A stretch of 64,000 bases of DNA from CAINVV01 sp963663005 (GTDB lineage: Bacteria; Bacteroidota; Bacteroidia; Bacteroidales; Prolixibacteraceae): positions 1-64,000 of the forward strand of contig CAXXHH010000010.1 of the NCBI GenBank assembly GCA_963663005.2. The letters run 5' to 3'. How positions within the stretch are numbered: the first letter of the stretch is position 1; every line of letters begins with the position of its first letter. This document shows, in pieces, positions 36,354-46,247 of the stretch. A program made the position numbers and the translations under genes. A model generated the notes under the pieces. It did not search any database. It was not told the DNA's origin and saw only the letters and a list, made by a program, of their open reading frames with translations.

Positions 36354-39341
36354 CTACTTCATACGCACAACGGCGGTTCTCTTCCTGCCATCCATCAATA
36401 TATCCAGTGGATGCTGGAAACGAACCCATTTTACAAATCTGCCTTCGCGCACAATTTCCTGCGATGCCAATAACTTCATGTTAACGAATTCTTTCCCATC
36501 GATAACAGGTATGGAAAAATAACCAACATTCATGGAGGTTACATTGTGAAAAAAATGTGATCCAAGGGATGCATCCAGCGGAAAATCGGGCAACCCAATT
36601 TCGACGATGACTTTTGCATTATTGATGTGAGCCCACCTAACGGGAATCCCTGTAAATTCATCGCGGGTACCCCATCTTCCCGGACCCACCAGCACATACT
36701 TACGATCCTCATCGCAAAGAAGTCTGTTGAATTCCAGAATCTCGGCTGCAATTTCTTTGGTTCGGGTTCTATCGAAGCGCTCAATGTCAACATACAGCAC
36801 ATCGTGAATGCCTTTAATCTTTCCATTCCCCATCCCTTTTTGAGAGATCAGGACAAGGTTATTCCGATCGAGTTCATCCAGATCAATTTCCACATCATCC
36901 TCACGGCGAATAAGCGGCTTAAGCTGGAGCAGATAAAAAGTAGGCCATCCGTTGTCGCCTTTGTTCAGATCAATTGCAAATTCCATCTCAACGGGCGATC
37001 CCATAGCCTGCTGAAAAAGCTTCATCAGAATCAACAATGCATCGGACATTGGCACCTGATTATATTTGAGGAGGTTGGCAAAATCGACCACTCTCGGACC
37101 GCGGGTGCCAATTCCGGGCAGAAGGATCTCATTTTCCATATCGTAGGTAGAAACACACTGATCTATCACACCATCTTTCTCGGCAGCGGATACAGGATAT
37201 TTCCGAATGGCAGCCAATTCTCCTTCGTGATTCATATCAAATTCGGTATGCGTCAGGTCGATAGCATAAAACTCCCGTTGCGTATCCCTAACCTGATCAG
37301 AAATGGATCCAATATTCAGCGCCGGATATTTAGGACAGAAACGATATGCCTTTTCTCCACCCGAAACTGCTTGCCCAAGTCCCATGGCTGCGACGGCAAA
37401 CCCGTCTTCGGGCTGCATGTATGAATGAGGATAATAGTTATAGGATTGCGCGATTCCGCTGATGTCTACATAAAATTTACCGCTATGTTCTTTCCCTACT
37501 ACCGGCTGAATGATGATAGCCATTTTCTCCTCCTCAATTTTGTAGTTGATGGCCTGAAAATAGGATCTTGCATCGTTGCTAAAGACTGAAGCATAAATCA
37601 ATTTAATGGCATTCATCAATTGTTCAAAACGGATTTCGGCATCAGGATGGTTGTTGGGAATCAGATAGGTATCGTAAACACCGGAGAAGGGCTGCAGAAG
37701 TGAATCTTCGAACAAGCCGGAAGACCGGATGGCCAGCGGCTCTTTGATATGCTGAATATACTGCATCAGCTTGTCTTTCAGGGATACGCTCAGATCGCCT
37801 GCCAAAAAAGCATTCTTAATTTTTTCCTGATCGGACGATCGAAATGCAATATCAAACAAATCGTTAGACTCCAGAAATTTGTCAAATTCGATGGCACCGA
37901 TTATGGCCGTTGCCGGCATACGAATATTAATTCCGCTGAGAATGGCCTTCATATCAATATTCTCAAGGAGGTTGCTCATAAATGCCAAACCCCTGCCCTT
38001 TCCTCCCAGAGAGCCCAATCCCATGCGGACAATATACCGGTTCCCGGTGATCAGGCTCGAATCAAAATTGACAATTCGTCCGCGATTTTTCTTTTCACGT
38101 ACGTCGGCAAAAACTTTCAGGCACAGATCCCTCAATTTCTCTGTGTTGTCAAAATCCTCTGCTTTATATGGAATTAGGCGTTCTGCCATATTGATTTCTC
38201 CGCGAGCCATCAGCCACGTAGAGAATCCATTGGCCTGGCCATGATATAACAGCGACTCCATCGGTACTTTTGATACCAGCTCTTCAAATTCATGAAGGTT
38301 TCTGGCACAGGCTATTTTGTTGCCTTTCTTATCTTTAAAAATAAAATCCCCAAAACCGAGTTTGGTATTTATAAACTCATGAATGTCGTGCGCCAGTGTT
38401 TCAGAATTCTTGGTAATAAAACCTGCACCGATAGTCTCGGCCCTTTTTGCATTTTCGATGTCATGAGATTGCAATAACAAGGGAATCGGGTATTTCAGGC
38501 TTTGTTGAGCGTATTTCAGCAATTCTATTCCGGCATCTTCGTCATTGACACCGTCCCGGGCAAATTTTACATCAGAAATTACGCAGAGCAGATTGTCTTT
38601 GTAGTCATTGATAATTTGAACCGCCTCTTCGTATGTGCTAACTAAAAGCACTTTGGGCCTGGCTCTGTATTTAAATATTTTGTGCAGCTCGTCCGTTGAA
38701 TCATCCGAAACCAGTGATTGCGTCTGCGTCATGACGCTGGAGAAGAGCAATGGCAAATAGCGCGAATAATATTTGATCGAATCTTCGACCAGCAAAATAA
38801 TCCGGACACCACCCAATATTGTATCTCTGGCAACATTTCGCTTGTCTTCGATGTACTTGATCATTGCAATAAACACATTGGAATTTCCATTCCAGACGAA
38901 TACCCTGTCGATGGCAGGCACCTGAGAGGCAGCACGTTTGAAATACCCTACATCGTTGTTATTGTTGACCAGCAACAGGATTGGAATCCGTGGTTTGTTC
39001 TGGTGAATCAGTTCGGCCACTTTAATCGGCATCTCTTTGTCGACGCCAGCCATGATGATGATTAAATCGAAGTGGCGAAGATTTATAGTCGGTACAACAT
39101 CTTCAGTGGTGTTTACGCTTGTAAATCGGGGAGCTGCATATAGGTTTAGCTGCAAATATTCGCCAAAGATCTTATCAGAAAACTGCCCTTCTCTTTCGAT
39201 GGAATATGCGTCGTACAAGGTCGCAAAGAGCAATACCTCCTTGACTTTATTGGGCATCAATTCCTGAAAAATATCGCGGTCTGTCTTTCTTCGCTTAAAC
39301 AGATTAGAAATCGAAATCTTGTCCAGTTTCTCCTTTTCCAT
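36354..39341 (-). CDS. PEP-synthase-like nucleotide-binding protein with N-terminal receiver-like domains
   Basis: 995 residues. Residues about 35-180 and 185-330 look like two receiver-type alpha/beta domains. The second has LLVEDS and VISDVKFARDG, which fit the acidic pair and phosphoacceptor Asp of response regulators. Residues about 430-830 match the PEP/pyruvate-binding (ATP-grasp) N-terminal domain of PEP synthase (GLGSLGGKGRGLAFM; AIRSSGLFEDSLLQPFSGVYDTY; GTRGPRVVDFA). The swivelling phosphohistidine domain and the C-terminal PEP-binding TIM barrel are absent, so it cannot be a normal PEP synthase. The C-terminal 150 residues (VLVGPGRWGTRDEFTGIPVRW) are unassigned. It is probably regulatory or a kinase of unknown substrate. 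It is commonly annotated as PEP synthase in Bacteroidales. Confidence 0.82.
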   Translation of the reverse strand: MEKEKLDKISISNLFKRRKTDRDIFQELMPNKVKEVLLFATLYDAYSIEREGQFSDKIFGEYLQLNLYAAPRFTSVNTTEDVVPTINLRHFDLIIIMAGVDKEMPIKVAELIHQNKPRIPILLLVNNNNDVGYFKRAASQVPAIDRVFVWNGNSNVFIAMIKYIEDKRNVARDTILGGVRIILLVEDSIKYYSRYLPLLFSSVMTQTQSLVSDDSTDELHKIFKYRARPKVLLVSTYEEAVQIINDYKDNLLCVISDVKFARDGVNDEDAGIELLKYAQQSLKYPIPLLLQSHDIENAKRAETIGAGFITKNSETLAHDIHEFINTKLGFGDFIFKDKKGNKIACARNLHEFEELVSKVPMESLLYHGQANGFSTWLMARGEINMAERLIPYKAEDFDNTEKLRDLCLKVFADVREKKNRGRIVNFDSSLITGNRYIVRMGLGSLGGKGRGLAFMSNLLENIDMKAILSGINIRMPATAIIGAIEFDKFLESNDLFDIAFRSSDQEKIKNAFLAGDLSVSLKDKLMQYIQHIKEPLAIRSSGLFEDSLLQPFSGVYDTYLIPNNHPDAEIRFEQLMNAIKLIYASVFSNDARSYFQAINYKIEEEKMAIIIQPVVGKEHSGKFYVDISGIAQSYNYYPHSYMQPEDGFAVAAMGLGQAVSGGEKAYRFCPKYPALNIGSISDQVRDTQREFYAIDLTHTEFDMNHEGELAAIRKYPVSAAEKDGVIDQCVSTYDMENEILLPGIGTRGPRVVDFANLLKYNQVPMSDALLILMKLFQQAMGSPVEMEFAIDLNKGDNGWPTFYLLQLKPLIRREDDVEIDLDELDRNNLVLISQKGMGNGKIKGIHDVLYVDIERFDRTRTKEIAAEILEFNRLLCDEDRKYVLVGPGRWGTRDEFTGIPVRWAHINNAKVIVEIGLPDFPLDASLGSHFFHNVTSMNVGYFSIPVIDGKEFVNMKLLASQEIVREGRFVKWVRFQHPLDILMDGRKRTAVVRMK

Positions 39342-39385
39342 GGGGCTTTCAATTAAAAACCGAAAGTTAGGTCATTTAGATGAGA

Positions 39386-39491
39386 ACGAAAAGTGAAAAA
39401 CGAAAAGTGAAAGATTGAACAAGGAAAACGGAAAAGGGAACAAGGAAAACGAAAAGTGAAAAGTGGAAAGTGGAGAGTGAAAAGTGGAAAA
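39386..39491. repeat. Purine-rich simple repeat
   Basis: A polypurine stretch built from overlapping words such as cgaaaagtgaaa, caaggaaaacg and aagtggaaagtggagagtg. It separates the PEP-synthase-like gene from the alcohol dehydrogenase gene. It is one of several such low-complexity spacers in the window. Confidence 0.75.
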
Positions 39492-39520
39492 TTTTTGTCA
39501 GGGGCTACTTGTGATGAAAC

Positions 39521-40786
39521 TTAAATTGATTTGAGTAGATAGTTTTCTGCATCGATATTCCATAATCCGTTGTGATTTTGGCAGATACGAGCCAGTTCTG
39601 CAAATAATGGATCCGTTTTTCCCAATTCGGCAAAGTCAGCAATGGGTGTGAGCGGCATCTCAATGTGATTGTATATCAGCTTCTTTCCTCCGGGGATTTC
39701 TGGAAGATGCAACGTCGCATCGATTACGGCATTCAACCCTCCAATATGAGTTACCAGTCCGGCGGGATCCAGTCCGGCAGACATCAGCCGTATGGCTTCT
39801 TTCATATCGTCTGTATTGCCACCGCTCGTCCCAACCAAATGGGTGTAGGCATAATGTACGTTGTAAAAATTAATTTTCGCGCTGAACTCCGGATTTGAAG
39901 GACCTGCGAAGAAATTCAGACAACCGTCAAATGCCAGCAAAGCATCTGCCTGTTCTACTACCGGGGAAACCGGTGCAAAAACGAAGACATCATCGAAACC
40001 GACTTCCCCCGTTAGGGACTTAAGCTCCTTTACCGGTTCGGCGTATGCGGATGTGTTGATATATCGAAGATCGATGCCGCGGGAAGCAGCAAAATCGATT
40101 GTGTAGAGTGATGCTGCGCGGTCGAGGCGTGATTGCTCGATATCTGTCACAACAAGCAGCGATGGCCTGCGATCGTCACGATTCAATACATAATTGATGG
40201 CGGCAAGACCCATCGGACCTACACCTGCCAGGATTGCCATTTTCCCGCCATCAACGACTTCCATCTTATGAATGTAGGAACCTGGCGTTATGTGGTAATT
40301 TGCATGCATGGCGCCAATTACGCACGACAAAGGCTCGGCCAGCGATGCAGGATAAAATCCGTCGCCTGAAAATGGCAACAGCGCTCCAAGCTCCATCACC
40401 TCGTTCGGAATGATTACATAAGTGGCATCACCGCCAATATGGTGGTACGAATAGCCTGGTGCGCTCAAAACGCCAACCGGTCCGTCGGCATAATTAAGGG
40501 CTGGCTGTATCGAGAATTTGTCGCCCGGCTTGAACTGGCTTTTCCATTTGGAACCAATTTCCAGTAGTTCACCGGCAAATTCGTGGCCGATGATGACCGG
40601 ATTTTCGGCCACATCATTTGGAATACGCTTGTGATCAGTTCCCTGTGAAGCAGCCTTGTAGGATGACATACACAAAGAGTCGCAAACAACTTTGGCTAAT
40701 ATTTCGTTGTCTTTGATTGCGGGAAGTTCAAACTCCTCCAATCTAAGATCTTTTTTTCCGTACAACCGAACTGCTTTTGTTCTCAT
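39521..40786 (-). CDS. Zinc-binding alcohol/polyol dehydrogenase (MDR family)
   Basis: The ATG at 40786 (MRTKAVRLYGK) is preferred over an upstream TTG, giving 421 residues. The catalytic-zinc ligands fit Cys39 (DSLCMSSYK) and His68/Glu69 (VIIGHEFAGE). The NAD(P) Rossmann segment is AILAGVGPMGLAAINYVL, about 185-205. The overall layout resembles sorbitol/threonine-dehydrogenase-like and sorbose-1-phosphate-reductase-like enzymes. It is longer than usual (about 350), with an extra C-terminal segment. It lies 125 bp after the SDR gene on the same strand. Together with the SDR, the pair suggests oxidoreduction of a sugar or sugar phosphate, feeding the downstream pathway of the cluster. Confidence 0.85.
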   Translation of the reverse strand: MRTKAVRLYGKKDLRLEEFELPAIKDNEILAKVVCDSLCMSSYKAASQGTDHKRIPNDVAENPVIIGHEFAGELLEIGSKWKSQFKPGDKFSIQPALNYADGPVGVLSAPGYSYHHIGGDATYVIIPNEVMELGALLPFSGDGFYPASLAEPLSCVIGAMHANYHITPGSYIHKMEVVDGGKMAILAGVGPMGLAAINYVLNRDDRRPSLLVVTDIEQSRLDRAASLYTIDFAASRGIDLRYINTSAYAEPVKELKSLTGEVGFDDVFVFAPVSPVVEQADALLAFDGCLNFFAGPSNPEFSAKINFYNVHYAYTHLVGTSGGNTDDMKEAIRLMSAGLDPAGLVTHIGGLNAVIDATLHLPEIPGGKKLIYNHIEMPLTPIADFAELGKTDPLFAELARICQNHNGLWNIDAENYLLKSI

Positions 40787-40911
40787 TTTCAAATTTTTAT
40801 CAATAAATCAATTTTCGATTTTCGATTTTGGAATATGGAACTTCCAAGATATCCGAAATTAATGTACAAATATTGATCGGGACCTAATCGAAAATCCAAA
40901 ATCCAAAATTT

Positions 40912-42096
40912 CTAACTTAGCATAATCTGACCTCCGGTGACCGGAACTGCCTGACCTGTCTCATATTCCTGTTCGATGATGTATAAAATCGCGCGGAAGA
41001 CATCCATCACACGGCAACCTCTGCCGGCAGGAACTTGCGCTTCGTAGAAAGCCTTCACATCTTCGATGGTTTTTGCACCCTGGACTTTCCCTGCTCTCAA
41101 ATATTGAACGAATAATCCCTTCTCAGGATCGCTCCATAGGGGGCCTTCAAAGAAATTCCCCGGACAAACGGAGTTAACTTTGATTCGATAGGGCATCAGC
41201 TCCATGGCAAACGATTGCGTAAGACCAATGCCTCCGAATTTTCCGCCTGCATAAGCAAAATTTTTGTTGCTGCCTTTTAAGCCGGATTTTGAATTTATTT
41301 GGACAATATCTGTAAAGTAATTCTTGCGATACTTCGACTGGATTTTCATCACAGCCGAGCTATATTTTGCGCAAAGAAAATAACCTTTGTAATTAACATC
41401 CGTCATGAAGGTGAAGTTCTCCGGCGTCATTTCTTCCAGTCCGCCGGCTCTCAATACTCCTGCATTGCTGATGAATATGTCGAGTCCGCCGAAATATTTC
41501 GTGGTAACGGCCACCATATTTTCGACCGAAGCGGCATCAGAGACGTCGACTTTCACGAAAAGTGCACGGTTACCGGATGCATGAGCATTCAGAACAGCAG
41601 CCATTTTTTGTCCTTCGTCTTCATTCCAGTCGGCAATAACGACATTTGCCCCTTCATGAAATAATAATTGGGCGATGCCGGCACCAAAGCCCATTGCGGC
41701 GCCGGTGACGATAGCGATCCTGGCGGCCAACCGACCGGCAGGTACCGGAAAATCAAATTCTCCATACCCGAATAACTGATCGAGTTTTGCGGCATGAGGA
41801 GCCAGAGCCACCAATCCCAATCCCTGGATCAGCACATAATCGGGATAATCAGTCCGGTCTTCCTTCCACATAGAAAGCTTTACCTCCAAATCCGACACTA
41901 ATTCGGTCGGATCTGTAGTCTCGTCGACCACCAGTATATTTGCATCCTCTGAAATAAATGGAAGCTGCTTGAGCGCTTCAGCATCCTGAATGGTGGAAAA
42001 AATTTCCCTGTCATCAAATCTTAAATTCAGAACATCCTCCCTGGAGGCTAACATCCGCAATGCGGGAAGAACCTGTTTTACAACTTTTTCAAGCAT
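40912..42096 (-). CDS. SDR-family oxidoreductase with N-terminal degenerate extension
   Basis: 394 residues. Residues 1-120 form an extension (VLPALRMLASREDVLNLRFDD...YVLIQGLGLVALAP) that looks like the remnant of an aldolase/aldolase-linker domain, as in bifunctional rhamnulose-1-phosphate aldolase/dehydrogenase proteins. It lacks the class II aldolase metal-binding histidines. Residues 125-390 are a classical SDR: TGAAMGFGAGIA (131-142), ISNAGVLRAG, INSKSG with the catalytic Ser, and AYAGGK with Tyr282 and Lys286. It resembles sorbitol-6-phosphate 2-dehydrogenase-like enzymes. The substrate is not known. Confidence 0.85.
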   Translation of the reverse strand: MLEKVVKQVLPALRMLASREDVLNLRFDDREIFSTIQDAEALKQLPFISEDANILVVDETTDPTELVSDLEVKLSMWKEDRTDYPDYVLIQGLGLVALAPHAAKLDQLFGYGEFDFPVPAGRLAARIAIVTGAAMGFGAGIAQLLFHEGANVVIADWNEDEGQKMAAVLNAHASGNRALFVKVDVSDAASVENMVAVTTKYFGGLDIFISNAGVLRAGGLEEMTPENFTFMTDVNYKGYFLCAKYSSAVMKIQSKYRKNYFTDIVQINSKSGLKGSNKNFAYAGGKFGGIGLTQSFAMELMPYRIKVNSVCPGNFFEGPLWSDPEKGLFVQYLRAGKVQGAKTIEDVKAFYEAQVPAGRGCRVMDVFRAILYIIEQEYETGQAVPVTGGQIMLS

Positions 42097-42180
42097 ACTT
42101 ATTCATCCGTATATAATTTGTTTTTCATTTACCGTATGGAACCCTCAAGGCAATATACATCATCTTAGATGAGCTTTTGT

Positions 42181-43416
42181 TCATGAAGGTTTCGTATTTT
42201 GATATTCGATTAATGCCTTTCCAAGGGTGATAAAATAATCCTGGCTTTCCGATTTTGGTTTACCACTGATATCCAGATAACCACTTCCTTCGGTCGCTGA
42301 GAGAAATTGGTGCGCTGCCACAAGGCAAGCACCCCGATAATTAGTCTCTTTCAAAAATGGTGTTAGCTCTGTTTTTTTACGAGCAAAAAGTTCGATAGGT
42401 TCCATGGCCGGCGTATTATGCTCACTTCCAAGGGTAACAACGAATCCTTCCTGTACAAAAAAGCGAATATACTCCTCCAACACCTCAACACTGTTTCTGG
42501 TGGTAATAAACTCTACCGACCAGATATTCCTTTCCTTCAAGGTTTTGGAAGCAGCCTCTTTTGAGCCCTCAAATGGTGTAAAATTGCCGCTATTGTCGTC
42601 GGCCAGGAACGGATAAGTTGGAATACCACCCTGATTTAGAATCATTTTACATACCATATCCGATTCCAGGAAAGCCTCAGCCGGTTCCGGAATGAACGCC
42701 GGTCCGCCAGCCTTTAAAAGATTATTGCGCAGTTCGTTTTCGATGGCGGCCGGAGCATCAAGAGAAGCGACCAGCTCTTTTCCACCAAAAAGTTTTGCAT
42801 AAAACATCTTTTTCTCTTGGTCAGAAGCGAACAGCGTATCAACCTTTTCCCGAATAGCTTTGGCCAGGTGACGTTCACGAACCATACCCTTGGTCATGCC
42901 GGATTTTATCTCTTCAAAACTGAGCGTGAAACCTGCATCGATAGTTTGAAGCAAAACATTCAGTTTCGCACACATCCCGGCTACGTGTTTGTTTGATTCG
43001 GCGCGAACGGCAGCCAGGGCAGAAGCATACGGCTCCTCCATTTTAGGCGGGAATGACAAACCCTTGCCCGAAAGATATGTTCTACCTGGATTCCCCGGAT
43101 CGTTGACTTTCAATCCGGCCAGCTGATCCGCCTTGTTCAGACTAATATATTCGATGTTGAACAACGGGAAAATGCCTCTGGAGGCGCACTCAGTGGCCCA
43201 TTCAGAATAGCCGTCGGTACTATAAAAATCGTTAATTCCCATCACTTTAATTCTTTCGGCAACTGCCATATTCAGCGCCTGAGGGATATCCCTGAATGCG
43301 CTGAAAGAATAGGGCGTATGCAAGTGCGCGTTTACCGGAAAAATTGTACCCTCGCCATTGGCGGTATACCATTCCAGCAACTCTTCCTTAGCAGGAAATT
43401 GTTTCCAAAATTCCAT
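42181..43416 (-). CDS. PHP-domain metal-dependent hydrolase-like protein
   Basis: The frame extends to a TTG at 43437, but the ATG at 43416 (MEFWKQFPAK) is the better start, giving 411 residues. PHP metal ligands are seen in VNAHLHTPYSFSAF (His31, His33), GINDFYSTDGY, FNIEYISL and VTLGSEHNTPAME. The middle (about 90-270) is an insertion with helices. PHP proteins hydrolyse phosphoesters or act in metal-dependent chemistry. Here it is in a cluster with a 2-oxo acid dehydrogenase and two oxidoreductases and may act on a sugar or sugar acid phosphate. No specific family was recognised. Confidence 0.8.
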   Translation of the reverse strand: MEFWKQFPAKEELLEWYTANGEGTIFPVNAHLHTPYSFSAFRDIPQALNMAVAERIKVMGINDFYSTDGYSEWATECASRGIFPLFNIEYISLNKADQLAGLKVNDPGNPGRTYLSGKGLSFPPKMEEPYASALAAVRAESNKHVAGMCAKLNVLLQTIDAGFTLSFEEIKSGMTKGMVRERHLAKAIREKVDTLFASDQEKKMFYAKLFGGKELVASLDAPAAIENELRNNLLKAGGPAFIPEPAEAFLESDMVCKMILNQGGIPTYPFLADDNSGNFTPFEGSKEAASKTLKERNIWSVEFITTRNSVEVLEEYIRFFVQEGFVVTLGSEHNTPAMEPIELFARKKTELTPFLKETNYRGACLVAAHQFLSATEGSGYLDISGKPKSESQDYFITLGKALIEYQNTKPS

Positions 43417-43486
43417 ATTATGTGTTTTGTTATTCAACCCACTCAGTGTTTATCTCTTCTATAATGTTTTTGTTCCTTATTCATTG

Positions 43487-43642
43487 CCGTCAGCTAAAGC
43501 AGACGGCAATGAATCCTTTAGCTTCGCACAAAAATCTGTTCCCAACTTCTCATCTTCCAACTTCCGATCTCTCAACTCTCATATCTTCTTATCCGTCAGC
43601 TAAAGCAGACGGCAGTGAATCCTTTAGCTTCGCACAAGAATC
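43487..43642. repeat. Two 50-bp direct repeats with internal hairpins
   Basis: Copies at 43487-43536 and 43593-43642 differ at two positions. Each contains CCGTCAGCTAAAGCAGACGG, which folds through CCGTC/GACGG, and a GCTAAAG/CTTTAGC inverted pair. They lie in the 281-bp spacer between the E1 gene and the PHP gene, with a CT-rich low-complexity stretch between and after the copies. This looks like a REP-type element. Confidence 0.85.
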
Positions 43643-43697
43643 GGCTCTCACACTCCAATCTTCCTCTTCACATATTCTAATTTCCCAATCTTCACAT

Positions 43698-46166
43698 TTA
43701 AACTCCCATTTTTGCTCTTCTGACTTGTTCCGCATCAGAGAAATTCTCGCCTGCCACGTGACCTGCCAGCGGCACAATTTTTTCGTGAATGGCGTCAATG
43801 AACCAGCTGGCCTGCGGGAAGAATGCCTCTTCCAATTCGTATGCCGGAGTGATCCAGTTGCGTGATCCTACAACCACCGGTGGGGCATCGAGATAATCAA
43901 ATGCCAATTCGGTGATGTTTCTGGCAAGGTCATTCAGGAAGGATCCACGACTGTTCGCATCACCTGAGATGATGATCCGACCCGTTTTTTTCACTGAATT
44001 AACCACCTGTTCGTAATTGAATGGGACGAGCGAACGTGCGTCAATAACTTCCGCCGATAGGCCATATTTCTCCTCCAGAATTTTCGCAGCATCCAGGGCC
44101 CGGTATAACGTGGCGCCAATGGTGAGGAAGGTAATATCCTTGCCTGCTCTTTTGATATCCGGTTCGCCCATTGGAATTTCGTAATATCCTTCCGGGACAC
44201 CGCCGGCATGAAATTGTTCACCGATATCGTACACCCGCTGACTCTCGAAGAATACCACAGGATCGGTGCCCTGCAACGCGCTGTTCATCAAACCCTTGGC
44301 ATCATATGGCGTAACCGGGAATACGACTTTTAGTCCGGGGATATGCGCAACCAGCGATGTCCAGTCTTGCGAATGTTGTGCACCATATTTGGAACCCACG
44401 GAAACCCGCAAAACAACCGGCATCTTCAACACATTTCCGCTCATCGCCTGCCATTTCGGTAATTGATTGAATACCTCATCACCGCAACGGCCCAGGAAGT
44501 CGCAATACATAATTTCAGGTATTACACGGCCACCGCACATGGCATAACCGATCGAAGTACCAACGATCGAAGCCTCGGAGATAGGAGAATTAAACAGACG
44601 ATGGTATGGCAAGGCCTCTGTCAATCCGCGGTAGACAGCAAAAGCGCCACCCCAGTCGCGGTTTTCTTCACCATAAGCGATAAGCGTAGGATCTTTGTAA
44701 AACCGATCGATAATTGCTTCAAAAATTCCATCGCGAAGTTGGTACTGTTTCATTTTTGAGAAAGGCTTACCCTCAGCATCGAAGGCGAAACGCTCCTTTT
44801 TGGCCAGCTGGGCGACCCGTGCATTCTCTGCCATCGCGTGATTTACTTCCACCGCACGATTTTCCATTGAAACCGTTGGCGTGTTTGAGAAGATCATCTC
44901 CCCTATTTGCTCTGGTCTCTTGCGAATATCCATCCGGGGAGAAATTTCAATATCGATTGACAATTTCAACAAATCCACCATCAACGTTTTTATTTCGTTC
45001 CAGATTCCGTCAAGTTTCGCTTGATCGGCAACGCCGGCCTCAACCAGGTTTTTGGCAAATGTGTGAATGCAATCCTGATTCTGCCATGCTTCAACTTCTT
45101 CTTTTGAACGATAAGAAGAGGCATCGGATGGAGAGTGACCGCTGAAACGGTACGTAAGAACTTCCAGTAAAACCGGACCCTTTTTATCGGCTATGATTTG
45201 TAATTTTCTGTTGTAGGCATCGATGATTGCCAAAGGATTATAACCATCCACTCTTTCGGCATGCATCTGATCGGGATTAACGCCAGCGCCAATACGAGCG
45301 GCCATGCCATATCCCATGGTTTCACCGGCTGTTTGTCCGCCCATGCCGTACTGATTATTCATTACGTTGAAGATCACTGGCAGTCCACCTTTCATCGTTT
45401 CATCCCAAAGTTGGGTAAACTGATCCATCGCCGCGAAGGAAATCCCTTCCCACACCGGACCGCAAGCCATGGAAGCATCACCGATATTGGCGACAACCAC
45501 GCCTGGTTTGCGGTTCACTTTTTTATACAATGCGGCACCAACGGCGATATCACCGCTTCCGCCTACGATGGCATTATTTGGATAAACGCCAAACGGTGTA
45601 AAAAAGGCATGCATACTGCCGCCTAATCCCTTGTTAAAACCAGTTTCACGGGCAAATATCTCGGCCAATGTGCCATAGACCAAAAATTTACGTCCCAACT
45701 CTTTCACAGAACCCTTAAAATCCTTCTGAACAATTTTCAAGATCGTTCCATCGAAAAAAGATTCCATTATCTCCATCAGCTTACCATCGTCCAGCTTCTG
45801 AATTGCACTAAGTCCTTTGGCCAGGATTTCTCCATGACTCCGGTGAGAGCCAAAAATGAAGTCATCCACCGTGAGGGTATATGCCATACCGACAGCGGAA
45901 GCCTCCTGACCAATCGAGAGGTGTGCCGGACCAGGGTGATCGTAAGGAACACCGCTATATTCGCCCGTTGTCTTAATCAGGTTCAACATGGTTTCAAACT
46001 CGCGGATTACTACCATATCGTGGTAGATACGGATCAGATCACTATCTGAAAAATTTTTCCGTTCCTCTTTGATTGTCTTTTTGTACTGATTAACCGGAAT
46101 CGGTTTGAAGGTAATCTCGCCGGCCTTTCTGGCAACACTCGGATCAATAAACTGGACTTTAGGCAT
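43698..46166 (-). CDS. Fused E1 alpha/beta subunit of a 2-oxo acid dehydrogenase complex
   Basis: 822 residues. The alpha half (about 1-440) has YDHPGPAHLSIGQEA, SHRSHGEILAKGL and the thiamine-diphosphate motif GDAS (229-232) to NN (270-271). The usual GDG is GDA, and there is an extra segment of about 40 residues (120-165). The beta half (about 470-822) has YGEENRDWGGAFAVYRGLTE, NSPISEASIVGTSIGYAM, PVTPYDAKGLMNSA and a C-terminal transketolase-C fold. Fusion of E1 alpha and beta in one chain is known in Bacteroidota. The substrate may be a branched-chain or other 2-oxo acid, and the cluster suggests a dedicated catabolic role. It is the third gene after E2 and E3 on the same strand. Confidence 0.9.
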   Translation of the reverse strand: MPKVQFIDPSVARKAGEITFKPIPVNQYKKTIKEERKNFSDSDLIRIYHDMVVIREFETMLNLIKTTGEYSGVPYDHPGPAHLSIGQEASAVGMAYTLTVDDFIFGSHRSHGEILAKGLSAIQKLDDGKLMEIMESFFDGTILKIVQKDFKGSVKELGRKFLVYGTLAEIFARETGFNKGLGGSMHAFFTPFGVYPNNAIVGGSGDIAVGAALYKKVNRKPGVVVANIGDASMACGPVWEGISFAAMDQFTQLWDETMKGGLPVIFNVMNNQYGMGGQTAGETMGYGMAARIGAGVNPDQMHAERVDGYNPLAIIDAYNRKLQIIADKKGPVLLEVLTYRFSGHSPSDASSYRSKEEVEAWQNQDCIHTFAKNLVEAGVADQAKLDGIWNEIKTLMVDLLKLSIDIEISPRMDIRKRPEQIGEMIFSNTPTVSMENRAVEVNHAMAENARVAQLAKKERFAFDAEGKPFSKMKQYQLRDGIFEAIIDRFYKDPTLIAYGEENRDWGGAFAVYRGLTEALPYHRLFNSPISEASIVGTSIGYAMCGGRVIPEIMYCDFLGRCGDEVFNQLPKWQAMSGNVLKMPVVLRVSVGSKYGAQHSQDWTSLVAHIPGLKVVFPVTPYDAKGLMNSALQGTDPVVFFESQRVYDIGEQFHAGGVPEGYYEIPMGEPDIKRAGKDITFLTIGATLYRALDAAKILEEKYGLSAEVIDARSLVPFNYEQVVNSVKKTGRIIISGDANSRGSFLNDLARNITELAFDYLDAPPVVVGSRNWITPAYELEEAFFPQASWFIDAIHEKIVPLAGHVAGENFSDAEQVRRAKMGV

Positions 46167-46247
46167 TTTATATTAATTTGAAAATTGGAAAATGTGGAAA
46201 TATGAAAATGATGATTGGTGTTAAATCGAAAATCCGAAATCGAAAAT

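Noticed and set aside
36627..37424. Plus-strand frame of 265 codons
   Set aside because: It lies wholly inside the 995-residue gene on the minus strand, and its translation has no family features.
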